Translations under genes and position numbers: made by a program
Assembly (NCBI RefSeq): GCF_014197105.1
Contig: NZ_JACIEV010000007.1
Span: forward strand, 1 to 64,000
Source: Sphingomonas jinjuensis
GTDB lineage: Bacteria; Pseudomonadota; Alphaproteobacteria; Sphingomonadales; Sphingomonadaceae
DNA: 64,000 bases
Direction: 5' to 3'
Shown: one piece after another, positions 35,313 through 44,957 of the stretch
Numbering within the stretch: position 1 is the first letter of the stretch
Layout of the letters: every line of letters begins with the position of its first letter
Notes under the pieces: model-generated
The model's input: only the letters and a program-made list of their open reading frames with translations
What the model was told of the DNA's origin: nothing
Database searches by the model: none

Positions 35313-36095
35313 ATGGCCGCCGGTAAGATCGATCCGATGGAGCAGTTTATGGTCGAGCCCGTGCTCGGCCGGCGAATCGAGATCGGCGGGTTCGACCTGT
35401 CGTTCACGAATTCGGCGCTGTTCATGATCGTCGTGTTCGTGCTGCTCGCGCTGTTCGTGTCGGGCGGGCTGAAGCGCCAGCTGATCCCCGGCCGCTGGCA
35501 GGTCGCGGTTGAGGGCGCGGTGAGCTTCATCGACAATATGGTGCTGACCAGCATCGGGCCGGAGGGCAAGAAGTTCGCGCCCTACCTGTTCTCGCTGTTC
35601 TTCTTCATCCTGTTCGCGAACCTGGTCGGCGTGATGCCGATCGCGATCCTGCCGGGGCTGCACACCTTCGCCGTCACCAGCCACATCACCGTCACCGCGG
35701 TGCTGGCGTTCCTGTCGTTCGGCATCGTGCTGGCTGTCGGCTTCTGGCGCCACGGCTTCCACTTCTTCTCGCTGTTCGTGCCCCACGGCGCGCCCGGCTG
35801 GCTGATGCCCGTCATCATCCCGGTCGAGTTCGTGTCGTTCATGGTCCGCCCGTTCAGCCTCGGCCTGCGACTGTTCGTCGCGATGACCGCTGGCCACATT
35901 CTGCTCGAGGTGTTCGGCAGCTTCGTGGTCCAGGGCCTGCAGGCGGCGAGCCCGCTGGGCAGCTTCGTCAGCCTGCTGAGCTTCATCATGATCATCGGCG
36001 TCTCGGCGCTCGAACTGCTGGTCTGTGCGATCCAGGCCTATGTGTTCGCGCTGCTGACGTCGCTGTACCTCAACGACGCGGTGCATCTGCACTGA
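35313..36095 (+). CDS. atpB: ATP synthase Fo subunit a
   Basis: The 260-residue polytopic membrane protein has about six hydrophobic helices. The conserved helix MVRPFSLGLRLFVAMTAGH contains the essential arginine (in GLRLF) that faces the c-ring during proton transfer. The length is normal. It follows atpI by 27 bp and precedes atpE by 42 bp, in the usual order for alphaproteobacteria. Confidence 0.97.
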   Translation: MAAGKIDPMEQFMVEPVLGRRIEIGGFDLSFTNSALFMIVVFVLLALFVSGGLKRQLIPGRWQVAVEGAVSFIDNMVLTSIGPEGKKFAPYLFSLFFFILFANLVGVMPIAILPGLHTFAVTSHITVTAVLAFLSFGIVLAVGFWRHGFHFFSLFVPHGAPGWLMPVIIPVEFVSFMVRPFSLGLRLFVAMTAGHILLEVFGSFVVQGLQAASPLGSFVSLLSFIMIIGVSALELLVCAIQAYVFALLTSLYLNDAVHLH

Positions 36096-36137
36096 GTTGA
36101 TCCCGTTTCACCCTACCGTTTTATCTAGGAGCTTCCC

Positions 36138-36368
36138 ATGACTGATCTTGGTGCAATGTACATCGGTGCCGGCCTTGCGGCGATCGGCATCGGCCTCGCC
36201 GCGCTGGGCGTGGGCAACGTGTTCGGTTCGTTCCTCGAGGGCGCGCTGCGCAACCCGGGTGCCGCCGACGGCCAGCAGGGCCGCCTGTTCATCGGCTTCG
36301 CCGCGTCGGAGCTGCTGGGCCTGATCGCGTTCGTCGTCGCGATCCTCATCCTCTTCGTCGTCAAGTAA
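36138..36368 (+). CDS. atpE: ATP synthase Fo subunit c
   Basis: The 76-residue hairpin protein has two membrane helices joined by the polar loop EGALRNPGAADGQQG. The proton-carrying carboxylate is Glu58 in FAASELLGL. AGGAGC precedes the ATG at a good distance. Copies of this subunit form the rotor ring. The gene lies between atpB and the b' subunit gene. Confidence 0.97.
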   Translation: MTDLGAMYIGAGLAAIGIGLAALGVGNVFGSFLEGALRNPGAADGQQGRLFIGFAASELLGLIAFVVAILILFVVK

Positions 36369-36387
36369 GAGAGCAGGCGCTCGTCCC

Positions 36388-36882
36388 ATGCCTCAGCTAT
36401 CCCAAATCGGTGAGATCTACGCGTCGCAGTTCTTCTGGCTCGCGATCGTGTTCGGCCTCATTTACTTCGGGATCGGCAAGGCCATGGTCCCGAAGATCGA
36501 GCGGACGATCGACGATCGCGCCGCTCGCATCGCCGCGGACCTGGCGGCGGCGGAAGCGGCGCGGGCCGAGGCCCGTTCCGCGGACGAGCGCTATCAGGCC
36601 GGCCTGGAGAATGCTCGTTCGCAGGCGCTCAAGGCCGTGACCGAGGCCAAGGCGGCGGCGACTGCCGCTACCGAGGCGCAGATCAAGGCGAGCGACGAGG
36701 CGATGAACACGCGCCTCGCCGAAGCGACCCGCCGCATCGACGAAACCCGCGCCGCCGCGCTGGGCGAGATCGAAGCGACGACGGTCGACGCGGTCGAGGC
36801 GATCGTCGCCAAGCTGTCGGGCGCGAGCGTCGATCGCGACCAGGCGGCCAGCAAGGTGAAGGCGGAACTCGCCCATGGCTAA
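36388..36882 (+). CDS. ATP synthase Fo subunit b' (AtpF-like)
   Basis: The 164-residue protein has one N-terminal membrane helix (about 13-32, QFFWLAIVFGLIYFGI) and a long Ala/Glu/Arg-rich coiled coil, the peripheral stalk. Alphaproteobacteria use two different b-type subunits, and the first of the pair is generally the b' form. Its end overlaps the start of the following b gene by eight bases, so both are made together in the one-to-one ratio needed for a heterodimer. Confidence 0.92.
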   Translation: MPQLSQIGEIYASQFFWLAIVFGLIYFGIGKAMVPKIERTIDDRAARIAADLAAAEAARAEARSADERYQAGLENARSQALKAVTEAKAAATAATEAQIKASDEAMNTRLAEATRRIDETRAAALGEIEATTVDAVEAIVAKLSGASVDRDQAASKVKAELAHG

Positions 36883-37426
36883 TCCCACCGCGCCGATCGC
36901 GGCGACCCTCCCCGAGAACGCGCTCCACGTCGAGCCGGCGGTGTTCGGCATCAGCGCGTCGGGCTTCGTCGCGCTGTCGATGCTGGTCGTCATCGGCATC
37001 ATCCTGTGGAAGAAGGTGCCGGCGCTGGTCGGCCGCGCGCTCGACGCCAAGATCGCGTCGATCCGCCACGACCTCGACGAGGCCAAGTCGCTGCGCGTCG
37101 AGGCCGAGGCGATGCTCGCCGAGGCGAAGAAGCGCGACGCCGCCGCGCAGAACGACGCCGCCGCGATCGTCGCCCATGCCCAGCAGGATGCCGAGGCGAT
37201 GCTGGCGAAGGCCAAGGTCGACGCCGCCGAGCTGGTCCGCCGCCGCACGCAGATGGCCGAGGACAAGATCGGCGCTGCCGAGCGTAGCGCCCTCGCCGAG
37301 GTGCGTGGCCGTGCCGCCGCCGCCGCGGCGGGTGCCGCCGCGGCGATCATCGCCGAGCGTCACACCGCCGAGGCCGACCGCGTTCTGGTCGACCGCGCCA
37401 TCGCCGGGATCGGCCGGGCGCACTGA
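36875..37426 (+). CDS. atpF: ATP synthase Fo subunit b
   Basis: The 183-residue protein has a membrane helix at about 28-48 (SGFVALSMLVVIGIILWKK) and a coiled-coil stalk to the C-terminus with strongly Ala-rich heptads. It overlaps the b' gene by eight bases. The F1 genes are not next to it, as usual in alphaproteobacteria, where the Fo and F1 operons are separate. Confidence 0.94.
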   Translation: MANPTAPIAATLPENALHVEPAVFGISASGFVALSMLVVIGIILWKKVPALVGRALDAKIASIRHDLDEAKSLRVEAEAMLAEAKKRDAAAQNDAAAIVAHAQQDAEAMLAKAKVDAAELVRRRTQMAEDKIGAAERSALAEVRGRAAAAAAGAAAAIIAERHTAEADRVLVDRAIAGIGRAH

Positions 37427-37525
37427 TCCGCCGCCTCGTTGTGCCCGATCGATCGGGTGCGGCGGGCATGGCTCTCAAGCCGCATCGACGCGTTGTGCTC
37501 TCTCCATCGTGAGGGAGCATTTTGC

Positions 37526-37912
37526 ATGAGCATCTTCGGCAGCATCAAGGACGCGATCTTCGGCCATCCCGCCGCGGCCCAAGCCGCGCCGGCCCCCGCG
37601 CCGACGCCGACGCCGACCCCGGCACCCGCCCAGGCCGCACCGGCGCAGCCCGCGCCTGCGCCCGCCGCTCAGCCCAAGCAGGTCGATCCCGAGGCGGCGC
37701 TGGAAAAGATCGCCGCGTCGAAGGGCAATCCCGACCTCAACTGGCGCGAGTCGATCGTCGACCTGATGAAGCTGATCGGGATGGATTCGAGCCTCGACAA
37801 CCGCAAGCAGCTGGCGACCGAACTCGGCTACACCGGCGAAAAGGACGGCTCGGCCGAGATGAACATCTGGCTGCACAAGGCGGTCATGGAGCGCATCCGC
37901 ACGGGCAAGTGA
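37526..37912 (+). CDS. DUF3597 domain protein
   Basis: The 128-residue protein begins MSIFGSIKDAIFGH and contains a Pro/Ala/Thr-rich linker (about 20-52). The DUF3597 core follows (VDPEAALEKIAASKGN, LNWRESIVDLMKLIGMDSS, RKQLATELGYTG and EMNIWLHKAVMERIR). The function of the family is unknown; the fold is helical and the protein probably cytoplasmic. GGGAG lies upstream of the ATG. Confidence 0.88.
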   Translation: MSIFGSIKDAIFGHPAAAQAAPAPAPTPTPTPAPAQAAPAQPAPAPAAQPKQVDPEAALEKIAASKGNPDLNWRESIVDLMKLIGMDSSLDNRKQLATELGYTGEKDGSAEMNIWLHKAVMERIRTGK

Positions 37913-37919
37913 GCATCGG

Positions 37920-37950
37920 CCGTCATCCCGGCTCCCAGCCGGGGTGACGG
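37920..37950. repeat. Hairpin repeat, GTCATCCCGGC family (single)
   Basis: CCGTCATCCCGGC and GCCGGGGTGACGG pair through a TCCCA loop with one mismatch position. It resembles one arm of the element at 58186. It may act as a terminator for the DUF3597 gene. Confidence 0.65.
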
Positions 37951-37998
37951 CAACGTCGCCACTGGCGGCGGAGTCGATGCGATCCTAAGTCGGGGCGG

Positions 37999-39921
37999 AT
38001 GTCATCCGCTGGACCAACCGACCGATTCAACGAAGAGCGCGCGACCTATTCGGTGCGCGGTTCGGATACGCCCGACCTCGATGCCGGCGTCGCCGCGATC
38101 CGCAACGTGCTGGCGACGCTGCCGCAACGGTCGGGCGTGTACCGGATGCAGGATGCGCGCGGCGAGGTGCTGTACGTCGGCAAGGCGCGATCGCTGCGCA
38201 GCCGCGTCGCCAATTACACGCAGATCAAGCAGCTGCCGAAGCGGCTCCAGCGGATGGTGTCGCAGACCCGGTCGATGACGATCGTCACGACCAACAATGA
38301 GGCCGAGGCGCTGCTGCTCGAGGCGCAGCTTATCAAGCGCTTCCGGCCTGCCTACAACGTCCTGCTGCGCGACGATAAGTCGTTCCCGTTCATCCTGTTG
38401 CGATCGGACAGCGACTTTCCGCGCGTGCAGAAGCATCGCGGCGCACGGCGCGCGCCCGGTAATTACTATGGCCCCTTCGCCAGCGCGGGCAGCGTTAACA
38501 ACACGCTGAACGCGCTGCAAAAGCTGTTCCTGCTGCGGAGCTGCACCGACGGCTTCTTCAAGACGCGCGACCGGCCCTGCCTGCTGTACCAGATCAAGCG
38601 TTGCTCTGCGCCGTGCGTTGGGCGGATCGACAAGGAAGGCTATGCCGAGCTGGTCGACGACTGCCGCGATTTCTTGGGCGGCAAGTCAACCAAGGTGCAG
38701 GCGAAGCTAGGCGCGCAGATGCAGGCGGCGGCGGAGGCGATGGACTTCGAGCTGGCGGCGCTGATCCGCGACCGGCTGAAGGCGCTGACCTTCGTTCAGG
38801 GCACGCAGGCGATCAATGCGGAAGGGGTCGGCGACGCCGACATCTTCGCGCTGGCGTGCAAGGACGGCGTGATCGGCATCCAGGCGTTCTTCATCCGCGG
38901 CGGCCAGAATTGGGGCCATCGCAGCTTCTTCCCCGCGCACACCAGCGATGTGCCCGAGGACGAGGTGATGCTCCAGTTCATGACCCAGTTCTACGAGGAG
39001 GTGCCGCCGCCCAAGACGATCCTGCTCGACCGCGAACTGACCGAAGGCGTGCTGTTGGGCGAGGCATTGGCGGAACGCGCGGGCTACAAGGTCGCGATCT
39101 CGGTCCCGCAGCGTGGCGACCGGCGGCGGCTGATGGACCAGGCGAAGCGCAACGCGATCGAGGCGCTCGAGCGGCGGCTGGCGGAATCGACGACTCAGGC
39201 CAAGCTGCTGCGCGAGTTGGCCGAATTGTTCGACCTGGCATCGCCGCCCGACCGGATCGAGGTCTACGACAACAGCCACATCCAGGGCACCAACGCGCTG
39301 GGCGCGATGGTCGTCGCGGGGCCGGAGGGGTTCCGCAAGGGCCAGTACCGCAAGTGGAACATCAAGGGGAACGAGGCCGCAACCGACAGCGACGTCGGCA
39401 TGATGCGCGAGGTGTTCCGCCGCCGCTTCGCCCGCCAGCTTGAGGAAAACCCCGATCGCGACGACGGCACCTGGCCAGATCTGGTGTTGATCGACGGCGG
39501 GCGCGGCCAGCTGAACGCGGCCAAGGCGGTGCTGGAGGATCTGGGGATCGAGGACGTCTGCCTGGTCGGCGTCGCCAAGGGCCCGCATCACGGCCGCGAG
39601 GGGCGCGAGGTGTTCCACCTGATGAACGGCACCGAACGGATGCTGCCGGTCAATTCGCCGCTGCTGTTCTATATCCAGCGCCTGCGCGACGAGGTCCACC
39701 GCTTCGTCATCGGCGCCCACCGCGACAAGCGCGCCAAGGCGATGGGGGCGAGCCCGCTCGACGAAGTCCCCGGCATCGGTCCCGCGCGCAAGAAGGCGTT
39801 GCTGATGCATTTCGGCACCGGCCGCGCGGTGCGCAACGCGAGCCTCGAAGACCTGAAGAAGGCGCCGGGCGTATCGGCCGGCGTCGCGCAGCAGGTCTAC
39901 GACTTCTACCACGCGCGCTAG
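37999..39921 (+). CDS. uvrC: UvrABC excinuclease subunit C
   Basis: The 640-residue protein has the full UvrC layout: an N-terminal GIY-YIG nuclease domain (about 38-125, [19 protein letters not shown]) and a Cys-rich segment typical of UvrC ([22 protein letters not shown]). The UVR UvrB-binding motif, the RNase H-like nuclease ([29 protein letters not shown]) and a C-terminal helix-hairpin-helix ([15 protein letters not shown]) follow. It cuts on both sides of a DNA lesion during nucleotide excision repair. A start further downstream is possible because the first 30 residues are not conserved. Confidence 0.96.
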   Translation: MSSAGPTDRFNEERATYSVRGSDTPDLDAGVAAIRNVLATLPQRSGVYRMQDARGEVLYVGKARSLRSRVANYTQIKQLPKRLQRMVSQTRSMTIVTTNNEAEALLLEAQLIKRFRPAYNVLLRDDKSFPFILLRSDSDFPRVQKHRGARRAPGNYYGPFASAGSVNNTLNALQKLFLLRSCTDGFFKTRDRPCLLYQIKRCSAPCVGRIDKEGYAELVDDCRDFLGGKSTKVQAKLGAQMQAAAEAMDFELAALIRDRLKALTFVQGTQAINAEGVGDADIFALACKDGVIGIQAFFIRGGQNWGHRSFFPAHTSDVPEDEVMLQFMTQFYEEVPPPKTILLDRELTEGVLLGEALAERAGYKVAISVPQRGDRRRLMDQAKRNAIEALERRLAESTTQAKLLRELAELFDLASPPDRIEVYDNSHIQGTNALGAMVVAGPEGFRKGQYRKWNIKGNEAATDSDVGMMREVFRRRFARQLEENPDRDDGTWPDLVLIDGGRGQLNAAKAVLEDLGIEDVCLVGVAKGPHHGREGREVFHLMNGTERMLPVNSPLLFYIQRLRDEVHRFVIGAHRDKRAKAMGASPLDEVPGIGPARKKALLMHFGTGRAVRNASLEDLKKAPGVSAGVAQQVYDFYHAR

Positions 39922-39929
39922 CGGCGCCG

Positions 39930-40661
39930 ATGCACATCGTCGCCGACGCCATCGTCCTCTCGGTTCGCCATCACGGTGAGCATGGGGCGGTGGTGCGAGC
40001 GTTGACGGCGGCGCATGGGGTGCAGCCGGGCTATGTCCGCGGGGGGCGGTCGCGACAGCATCGGCCCGTTCTGCAACCCGGCAATGCGGTGCTCGGCGAG
40101 TGGCGGGCGCGGACGGGGGACCAGCTGGCGGCGCTGACGGTGGAGCCGGTGCATAGCCGCGCGGCGCTGCATGGCGAGCCGCTGGCGGCGGCGGCGATCG
40201 AGTGGGTGACGGCGCTGTCTGCAGCGGCCCTGCCCGAATTGCAGCCCTATCCGCGCCTCTATGCCGCGCTGTCGGCGACGCTCGACGCGGTCGAGGCAGC
40301 GCCTAGCGCGCGCGGCTGGGCAGCGGCGCTGGCGCGGTACGAGCTGCTGCTGCTGGCGGAGCTCGGGTTCGGGCTCGACCTGACCCGGTGTGCGGCGACG
40401 GGGACGACGGGCGACCTCGGCTATGTCAGCCCGAAGAGCGGCGGCGCGGTGAGCCGGGCGGCGGCGCTGGGCTACGAAGCGCGACTGTTCGCGCTGCCAG
40501 CCTTCCTGGTCGAGGGCGGGGCGGCGGACTGGCCCGATATCCACGCCGCGCTCGCGATCACCGGACACTTCCTCGGCCGCGATATCCTGCTGGATCGGCG
40601 GGCGGAACCGCTGGCGGCGCGCGAGCGGCTGGTCGAGCGGCTCAACCGCGCGGTTGCGTGA
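39930..40661 (+). CDS. recO: DNA repair protein RecO
   Basis: The 243-residue protein fits RecO in length and pattern: an N-terminal OB-fold ([31 protein letters not shown]) and a helical C-terminal domain with [17 protein letters not shown] and the [15 protein letters not shown] region. RecO works with RecR to load RecA on single-stranded DNA gaps. It begins eight bases after the uvrC stop, so the two repair genes may be co-transcribed. Confidence 0.93.
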   Translation: MHIVADAIVLSVRHHGEHGAVVRALTAAHGVQPGYVRGGRSRQHRPVLQPGNAVLGEWRARTGDQLAALTVEPVHSRAALHGEPLAAAAIEWVTALSAAALPELQPYPRLYAALSATLDAVEAAPSARGWAAALARYELLLLAELGFGLDLTRCAATGTTGDLGYVSPKSGGAVSRAAALGYEARLFALPAFLVEGGAADWPDIHAALAITGHFLGRDILLDRRAEPLAARERLVERLNRAVA

Positions 40662-40689
40662 TCGATCGGCCCGAGGCAAGCAGCGCGGC

Positions 40690-41736
40690 ATGACGAAGCT
40701 CATCGCAGTGCTCGCCGGCGACGGCATCGGCCCCGAAGTCACCGCCGAAGCGGTCCGCGTCCTCCAGGCGACGGGGCTCGACCTGGCGTTCGAGGAGGCG
40801 CCGGTTGGTGGCCAGGGTTATCGCCAGACGGGCCGCCCGCTGCCGCCCGAGACGCTGGCGCTCGCCAGGCGCGCCGATGCGGTGCTGTTCGGCGCGGTCG
40901 GCGATCCCGAGTTCGACGCGCTCGAGCGGCGGCTGCGCCCCGAGGCGGCGATCCTGGGCATCCGCCGCGAGATGGCGACCTTCGCCAACTTGCGGCCGGC
41001 CAAGCTGTTCAAGGGGCTGGAGGATGCCTCGGCGCTGCGGCCCGAAGTGGCGGGCGCGATCGACCTGCTGATCGTGCGCGAGCTGAACGGCGACGTCTAT
41101 TTCGGCGAGAAGGGCTTTCGTACCAGCCCGGCGGGTCATCGCCAGGGTTACGACGTGATGAGCTATGACGAGGCCGAGGTGCGACGCATCGCCGCGGTCG
41201 GCTTCGACGCGGCGCGGCGGCGGCGCGGCAAGCTGTGTTCGGTCGACAAGGCGAACGTGCTGGAAACCTCGCAGCTGTGGCGCGACGTCGTCAGCGCGAT
41301 GGCGGCGGAGTACCCGGACGTCGAGCTGACCCACCTCTACGTCGACAATGCCGCGATGCAGCTGGTGCGCGATCCGGGCCAGTTCGACGTGATCGTCACC
41401 GGCAACCTGTTCGGCGACATCCTGTCGGATCAGGCATCGATGTGCGTCGGCTCGATCGGACTGCTGCCCTCCGCGTCGCTCGATGCCAATGGCAAGGGGA
41501 TGTACGAGCCGATCCACGGCTCGGCGCCCGACATCGCCGGGCAGGGCAAGGCGAATCCCTGCGCCGCGATCCTGTCGGCGGCGATGCTGCTGCGCTTCTC
41601 GCTGGGCGAGGGGGAGGCGGCGGACCGGATCGAGGCGGCGGTGGCGCGGGCGATCGCGGGCGGTGCGCGGACGGGCGACCTGGGCGGCACCTTGTCGACG
41701 ACGGCGATGGCGGACGCGGTACTGCGCGAGATGTGA
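40690..41736 (+). CDS. leuB: 3-isopropylmalate dehydrogenase
   Basis: The 348-residue enzyme has the isocitrate/isopropylmalate dehydrogenase signatures: [15 protein letters not shown], the substrate region LRPAKLF...[16 protein letters not shown], the [12 protein letters not shown] lysine region, the metal-site motif [16 protein letters not shown] and the NAD-site [14 protein letters not shown]. It oxidises and decarboxylates 3-isopropylmalate in leucine synthesis. The ATG at 40690 fits the family; the upstream extension does not. leuC and leuD are not in the window. Confidence 0.95.
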   Translation: MTKLIAVLAGDGIGPEVTAEAVRVLQATGLDLAFEEAPVGGQGYRQTGRPLPPETLALARRADAVLFGAVGDPEFDALERRLRPEAAILGIRREMATFANLRPAKLFKGLEDASALRPEVAGAIDLLIVRELNGDVYFGEKGFRTSPAGHRQGYDVMSYDEAEVRRIAAVGFDAARRRRGKLCSVDKANVLETSQLWRDVVSAMAAEYPDVELTHLYVDNAAMQLVRDPGQFDVIVTGNLFGDILSDQASMCVGSIGLLPSASLDANGKGMYEPIHGSAPDIAGQGKANPCAAILSAAMLLRFSLGEGEAADRIEAAVARAIAGGARTGDLGGTLSTTAMADAVLREM

Positions 41737-41757
41737 TCGCCCCGCCGCCCAACCGGG

Positions 41758-41838
41758 CGTCACCCTGAACTTGTTTCAGGGTCTCTGGCGATGGCGCGAT
41801 ACGGCGGGGAAATGTTGAAACAAGTTCAGCATGACGAC
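41758..41838. repeat. Paired-hairpin repeat, family A, copy 2
   Basis: The left arm is ACCCTGAActtgtTTCAGGGT and the right arm TGTTGAAacaagTTCAGCA, with ATGACG at the end. It lies between leuB and the convergent glycosyltransferase gene. Confidence 0.8.
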
Positions 41839-41866
41839 GCTTGGCCACGGGGCGGGGCAGGGGCGC

Positions 41867-43111
41867 TCAGGGCCACCCCTTCAGCCACATCCATTTGCGG
41901 AACGCTCCCGGCCCCGACAGCGGCGTCGCCGCGAGGATCGGGTAGAAGTGGACGAACAGCACGGCGGCGAGGAGGACGAACGCCTCGTCCCAATAGCGGA
42001 AGCGATCGCGTCCCCAATCGAACGCCACCGCCAGCGCGGTGCTCAGCCAGATGCTGGGCAGATAGTAATAATAATAGAATCCCAGCGACTTGGGGATCGC
42101 CGCCCACACCGCGAAGCCGGCGATCCACAGTCCCGCTGCCAGCGCGAACGCCGCGGCCCTGGTCCGCAGCCAGCCGGCGACGCACGCCGCCACTGCGACG
42201 AGCCCGCCCCACATGATCGCCGGATTGCCGAGCAGCAGGATGCCGCGCTGGGCGCCGTCGACGGGCTCGTAAAGATACCAGATCGGCCTCAGGTCGAGCG
42301 GCCAGGTCCACCAGCTCGACTGATAGGTGTGCGCGGGCAGGATCTGCGTCTGCTCGGCATACATGCGCGCCTGGAACGGGACCAGCGCCGCCAGCGTCAG
42401 CGGATCGCGCACATAGAAGAAGGCGGGGGCGAAGGTGAGCGCGTAGGCGAGGATGCTGGCGATGCCGAGGATCGACAGCGCGACGAGGGGCGACAGGCCC
42501 GGCCAGCGCGCGGGACGTTGCCACTTGAGCGCAAGATAGCCGATGCCGGCGAAGGCGACATAAGGCGCCGCGGCCCATTTGCACGCCGTCGCGAGCCCCA
42601 GCAGTATGCTGCCGGCCAGCCAGCGCCGCCAGACCTGCGCGCCCGAGCCGCGCGCGCTCCAGGCGAAGCAGGCAAGGGCGGCGACGACGAAGGCGGCCAT
42701 GAACCCGTCGAGCATCGCGATCCGCGCCTGGACGAAGACGGTGAAGTTCAGCATCGTCAGCAGCGCGGCGACGACGGCCGGGCGCATCCGCCCCAGCATC
42801 AGCCAGATCGCCGCGAAGACGCCGACCACCACGACGCTGCCCGCCAGCGCGGAAAAGAACCGCCAGCCCAGCGCATTGTCGCCGAACAGCGCGATGCCGG
42901 CGGCAATGATCGCCTTGCCGAGCAGCGGATGCTCGGTGTTCACCGCCCGCTCCAGCGCCAGCATCGTGCGGGCGGCGGGGACGTAGTGGACCTCGTCGAA
43001 CACCAGCGTCGATGGCGTCGCGATGCGGAAACCGAACAGCGCCAGCGACGCCGCGCCGAAGGCGGTGGCGGCATTGATCGGGCGGGAGAGGGGGGCGAGC
43101 CGGCGGTTCAC
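41867..43111 (-). CDS. PMT-family phospholipid-carrier-dependent glycosyltransferase
   Basis: The 414-residue polytopic membrane protein matches the protein O-mannosyltransferase/ArnT superfamily. An early acidic pair follows the first helix (LVFDEVHYVPAARTML, the catalytic DE motif), then NTEHPLLGKAIIAAGI and about ten hydrophobic segments. Members transfer a sugar from a polyprenyl phosphate carrier to protein or lipid at the outer face of the membrane. The actual acceptor is unknown. It is alone on its strand, bounded by repeats on both sides. Confidence 0.85.
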   Translation of the reverse strand: MNRRLAPLSRPINAATAFGAASLALFGFRIATPSTLVFDEVHYVPAARTMLALERAVNTEHPLLGKAIIAAGIALFGDNALGWRFFSALAGSVVVVGVFAAIWLMLGRMRPAVVAALLTMLNFTVFVQARIAMLDGFMAAFVVAALACFAWSARGSGAQVWRRWLAGSILLGLATACKWAAAPYVAFAGIGYLALKWQRPARWPGLSPLVALSILGIASILAYALTFAPAFFYVRDPLTLAALVPFQARMYAEQTQILPAHTYQSSWWTWPLDLRPIWYLYEPVDGAQRGILLLGNPAIMWGGLVAVAACVAGWLRTRAAAFALAAGLWIAGFAVWAAIPKSLGFYYYYYLPSIWLSTALAVAFDWGRDRFRYWDEAFVLLAAVLFVHFYPILAATPLSGPGAFRKWMWLKGWP

Positions 43112-43122
43112 GACATGACCTC

Positions 43123-43204
43123 GTCACCCTGAACTTGTTTCAGGGTCTCGTCCGGCAAGCGCTTCGCTCGTGGGCTAAGATGCTGAAACAAGTTCAGCAT
43201 GACG
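43123..43204. repeat. Paired-hairpin repeat, family A, copy 3
   Basis: The left arm CCCTGAActtgtTTCAGGG and the right arm TGCTGAAacaagTTCAGCA flank a GC-rich middle. It occupies the divergent gap between the glycosyltransferase and metZ. Confidence 0.8.
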
Positions 43205-43307
43205 GTGCAGGAGGGGGCGGCACTCACCCCGCCCTTCTCCCCAGTCCCGGGCTCACACGCAAGCAGGGGTTGTCCCTCGCGGTCCCACGCGGCAAAGCGG
43301 GCGGATC

Positions 43308-44513
43308 ATGAAGCGCAAGACCGGCCAGGACCGTTCCGTCACCGCCAATTGGCGGCCCGCTACCCGTGCGATCCGCGGCGGCACCGCGCGGTCGGAATGG
43401 GGGGAGACGTCGGAGGCGCTGTTCCTGACCTCCGGCTATGCCTATGACTGCGCCGAGGACGCCGCCGCGCGCTTCTCGGGCGACCAGGTCGGCATGACCT
43501 ATTCGCGGCTGCAGAACCCCACGGTCGAGATGCTCGAGGAGCGGATCGCGCTGATGGAAGGCGCCGAAGCGTGCCGCACCATGGCGACGGGCATGGCGGC
43601 GATGACCGCGGTGCTGCTGTGCCAGCTCCAGACCGGCGACCATCTGGTCGGCGGACGGGCGGCGTTCGGGTCTTGTCGGTGGCTGACCGATACGCTGCTG
43701 CCCAAGTTCGGTATCGGCACGACGACGGTCGATGCGCGCGATCCGCAGGCGTTCCTCGACGCGGTGCGGCCCGAGACGAAGGTCTTCTTCTTCGAAACCC
43801 CCGCCAATCCGACGATGGACGTCGCCGATCTGGCCGCGATCTGTGCGATCGCGCGCGAGCGGGGGATCACGACCGTCGTCGACAACGCCTTCGCGACCCC
43901 GGCGCTGCAGCGGCCGATGGAGTTCGGCGCCGACGTCACCGCCTATTCGGCCACGAAGATGATGGACGGGCAGGGCCGCGTCCTCGCCGGGGCGGTGTGC
44001 GGGACGCGCGAGTTCATCGATAACACGCTGCTGCCCTTCACCCGCAATACCGGGCCAACGCTGTCGGCATTCAACGCCTGGGTGGTGATGAAGGGACTGG
44101 AGACGCTCGACCTGCGCATCCGCCGCCAGTCCGAGCATAGCGTGAAGGTCGGCCAATTCCTCGAAGCGCGCGTCCCGCGCATCCTTCACCCCGGGCTGCC
44201 CAGCCACCCACAGCACGAATTGGCGATGCGCCAGATGGACGCGTGCGGATCGATCTTCGCCTTCGAGGTGGCGGATCGCGCGCAGGCGCATGCGCTGCTC
44301 AACGCGCTGGAGCTGATCGACATCTCGAACAACATCGGCGATTCGCGATCGCTGATGACCCACCCCGCCTCGACCACCCATGCCGGCGTCAGCGCCGAGG
44401 TGCGCGCCGAGATGGGCGTGACCGAGGGTCTGTTGCGGATCAACGTGGGGCTCGAGGATCCGCAGGACCTGATCGACGACCTCGACCAGGCACTGCGCCG
44501 GGCGGGGTTGTGA
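43308..44513 (+). CDS. metZ: O-succinylhomoserine sulfhydrylase
   Basis: The 401-residue PLP enzyme of the Cys/Met metabolism family shows YSRLQNPTVEMLEERIALMEG, the FFETPANPTMDVADL region and the PLP lysine Lys217 in YSATKMMDGQGR. The family makes homocysteine from O-succinylhomoserine and sulfide; the MetZ assignment over MetB or MetC rests on overall resemblance. It is followed by apaG through a GTGA overlap. I looked for a SAM-II riboswitch in the leader and could not match one. Confidence 0.9.
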   Translation: MKRKTGQDRSVTANWRPATRAIRGGTARSEWGETSEALFLTSGYAYDCAEDAAARFSGDQVGMTYSRLQNPTVEMLEERIALMEGAEACRTMATGMAAMTAVLLCQLQTGDHLVGGRAAFGSCRWLTDTLLPKFGIGTTTVDARDPQAFLDAVRPETKVFFFETPANPTMDVADLAAICAIARERGITTVVDNAFATPALQRPMEFGADVTAYSATKMMDGQGRVLAGAVCGTREFIDNTLLPFTRNTGPTLSAFNAWVVMKGLETLDLRIRRQSEHSVKVGQFLEARVPRILHPGLPSHPQHELAMRQMDACGSIFAFEVADRAQAHALLNALELIDISNNIGDSRSLMTHPASTTHAGVSAEVRAEMGVTEGLLRINVGLEDPQDLIDDLDQALRRAGL

Positions 44514-44905
44514 AGGAGTTCTTCCCTTATTCCGAAACCACCGGCGACGTGACGGTGCGCGTCTCGGTCAGCTATCTGGCCGAGCAGTCGGAGCCCGAGC
44601 GCGGGCGCTGGTTCTGGGCCTATCACATCCGGATCGAGAACGACGGTGCCGCGCCGATCCAGCTGCTCACCCGCCACTGGATCATCACCGACGCCAGCGG
44701 CGCGCGCCATTCGGTCGAGGGCGAGGGCGTGGTCGGCGAACAGCCGGTGATCGCTCCGGGGGCCAGCTACGACTATGTCTCGGGCTGTCCGCTGGCGACG
44801 TCGAGCGGGGCGATGCAGGGCAGCTATCGCCTGATCGCTACCGACGGCCGGCGGTTCGATGCCTCGATTCCCAAGTTTGCCTTGGCCGCACCGGTGGGGG
44901 TGTGA
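44510..44905 (+). CDS. apaG: ApaG family protein
   Basis: The 131-residue protein is a single FN3-like beta-sandwich of the ApaG/DUF525 family, with YSETTGDVTVRVSVSYL, RWFWAYHIRIENDG, LLTRHWIITD and VVGEQPVIAPG as typical strands. The GTG start overlaps the metZ stop (GTGA), so it is translationally coupled. ApaG is linked to magnesium/cobalt and diadenosine-tetraphosphate effects, but its biochemical role is not settled. Confidence 0.92.
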   Translation: MKEFFPYSETTGDVTVRVSVSYLAEQSEPERGRWFWAYHIRIENDGAAPIQLLTRHWIITDASGARHSVEGEGVVGEQPVIAPGASYDYVSGCPLATSSGAMQGSYRLIATDGRRFDASIPKFALAAPVGV

Positions 44906-44910
44906 ACGCG

Positions 44911-44937
44911 ATGCTGAAACAAGTTCAGCATGACGGT
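44911..44937. repeat. Single arm of family A repeat
   Basis: ATGCTGAAACAAGTTCAGCAT followed by GACGG is one right-hand arm without a partner. It lies between apaG and the LysR gene. It may be a solo relic of a paired element. Confidence 0.75.
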
Positions 44938-44957
44938 GTCGCGGGGGTGGCCAGAGC

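Noticed and set aside
43205-43307. SAM-II riboswitch in the metZ leader
   Set aside because: Alphaproteobacterial metZ genes often have one, but I could not find the conserved P1/loop sequence or pseudoknot in this leader.
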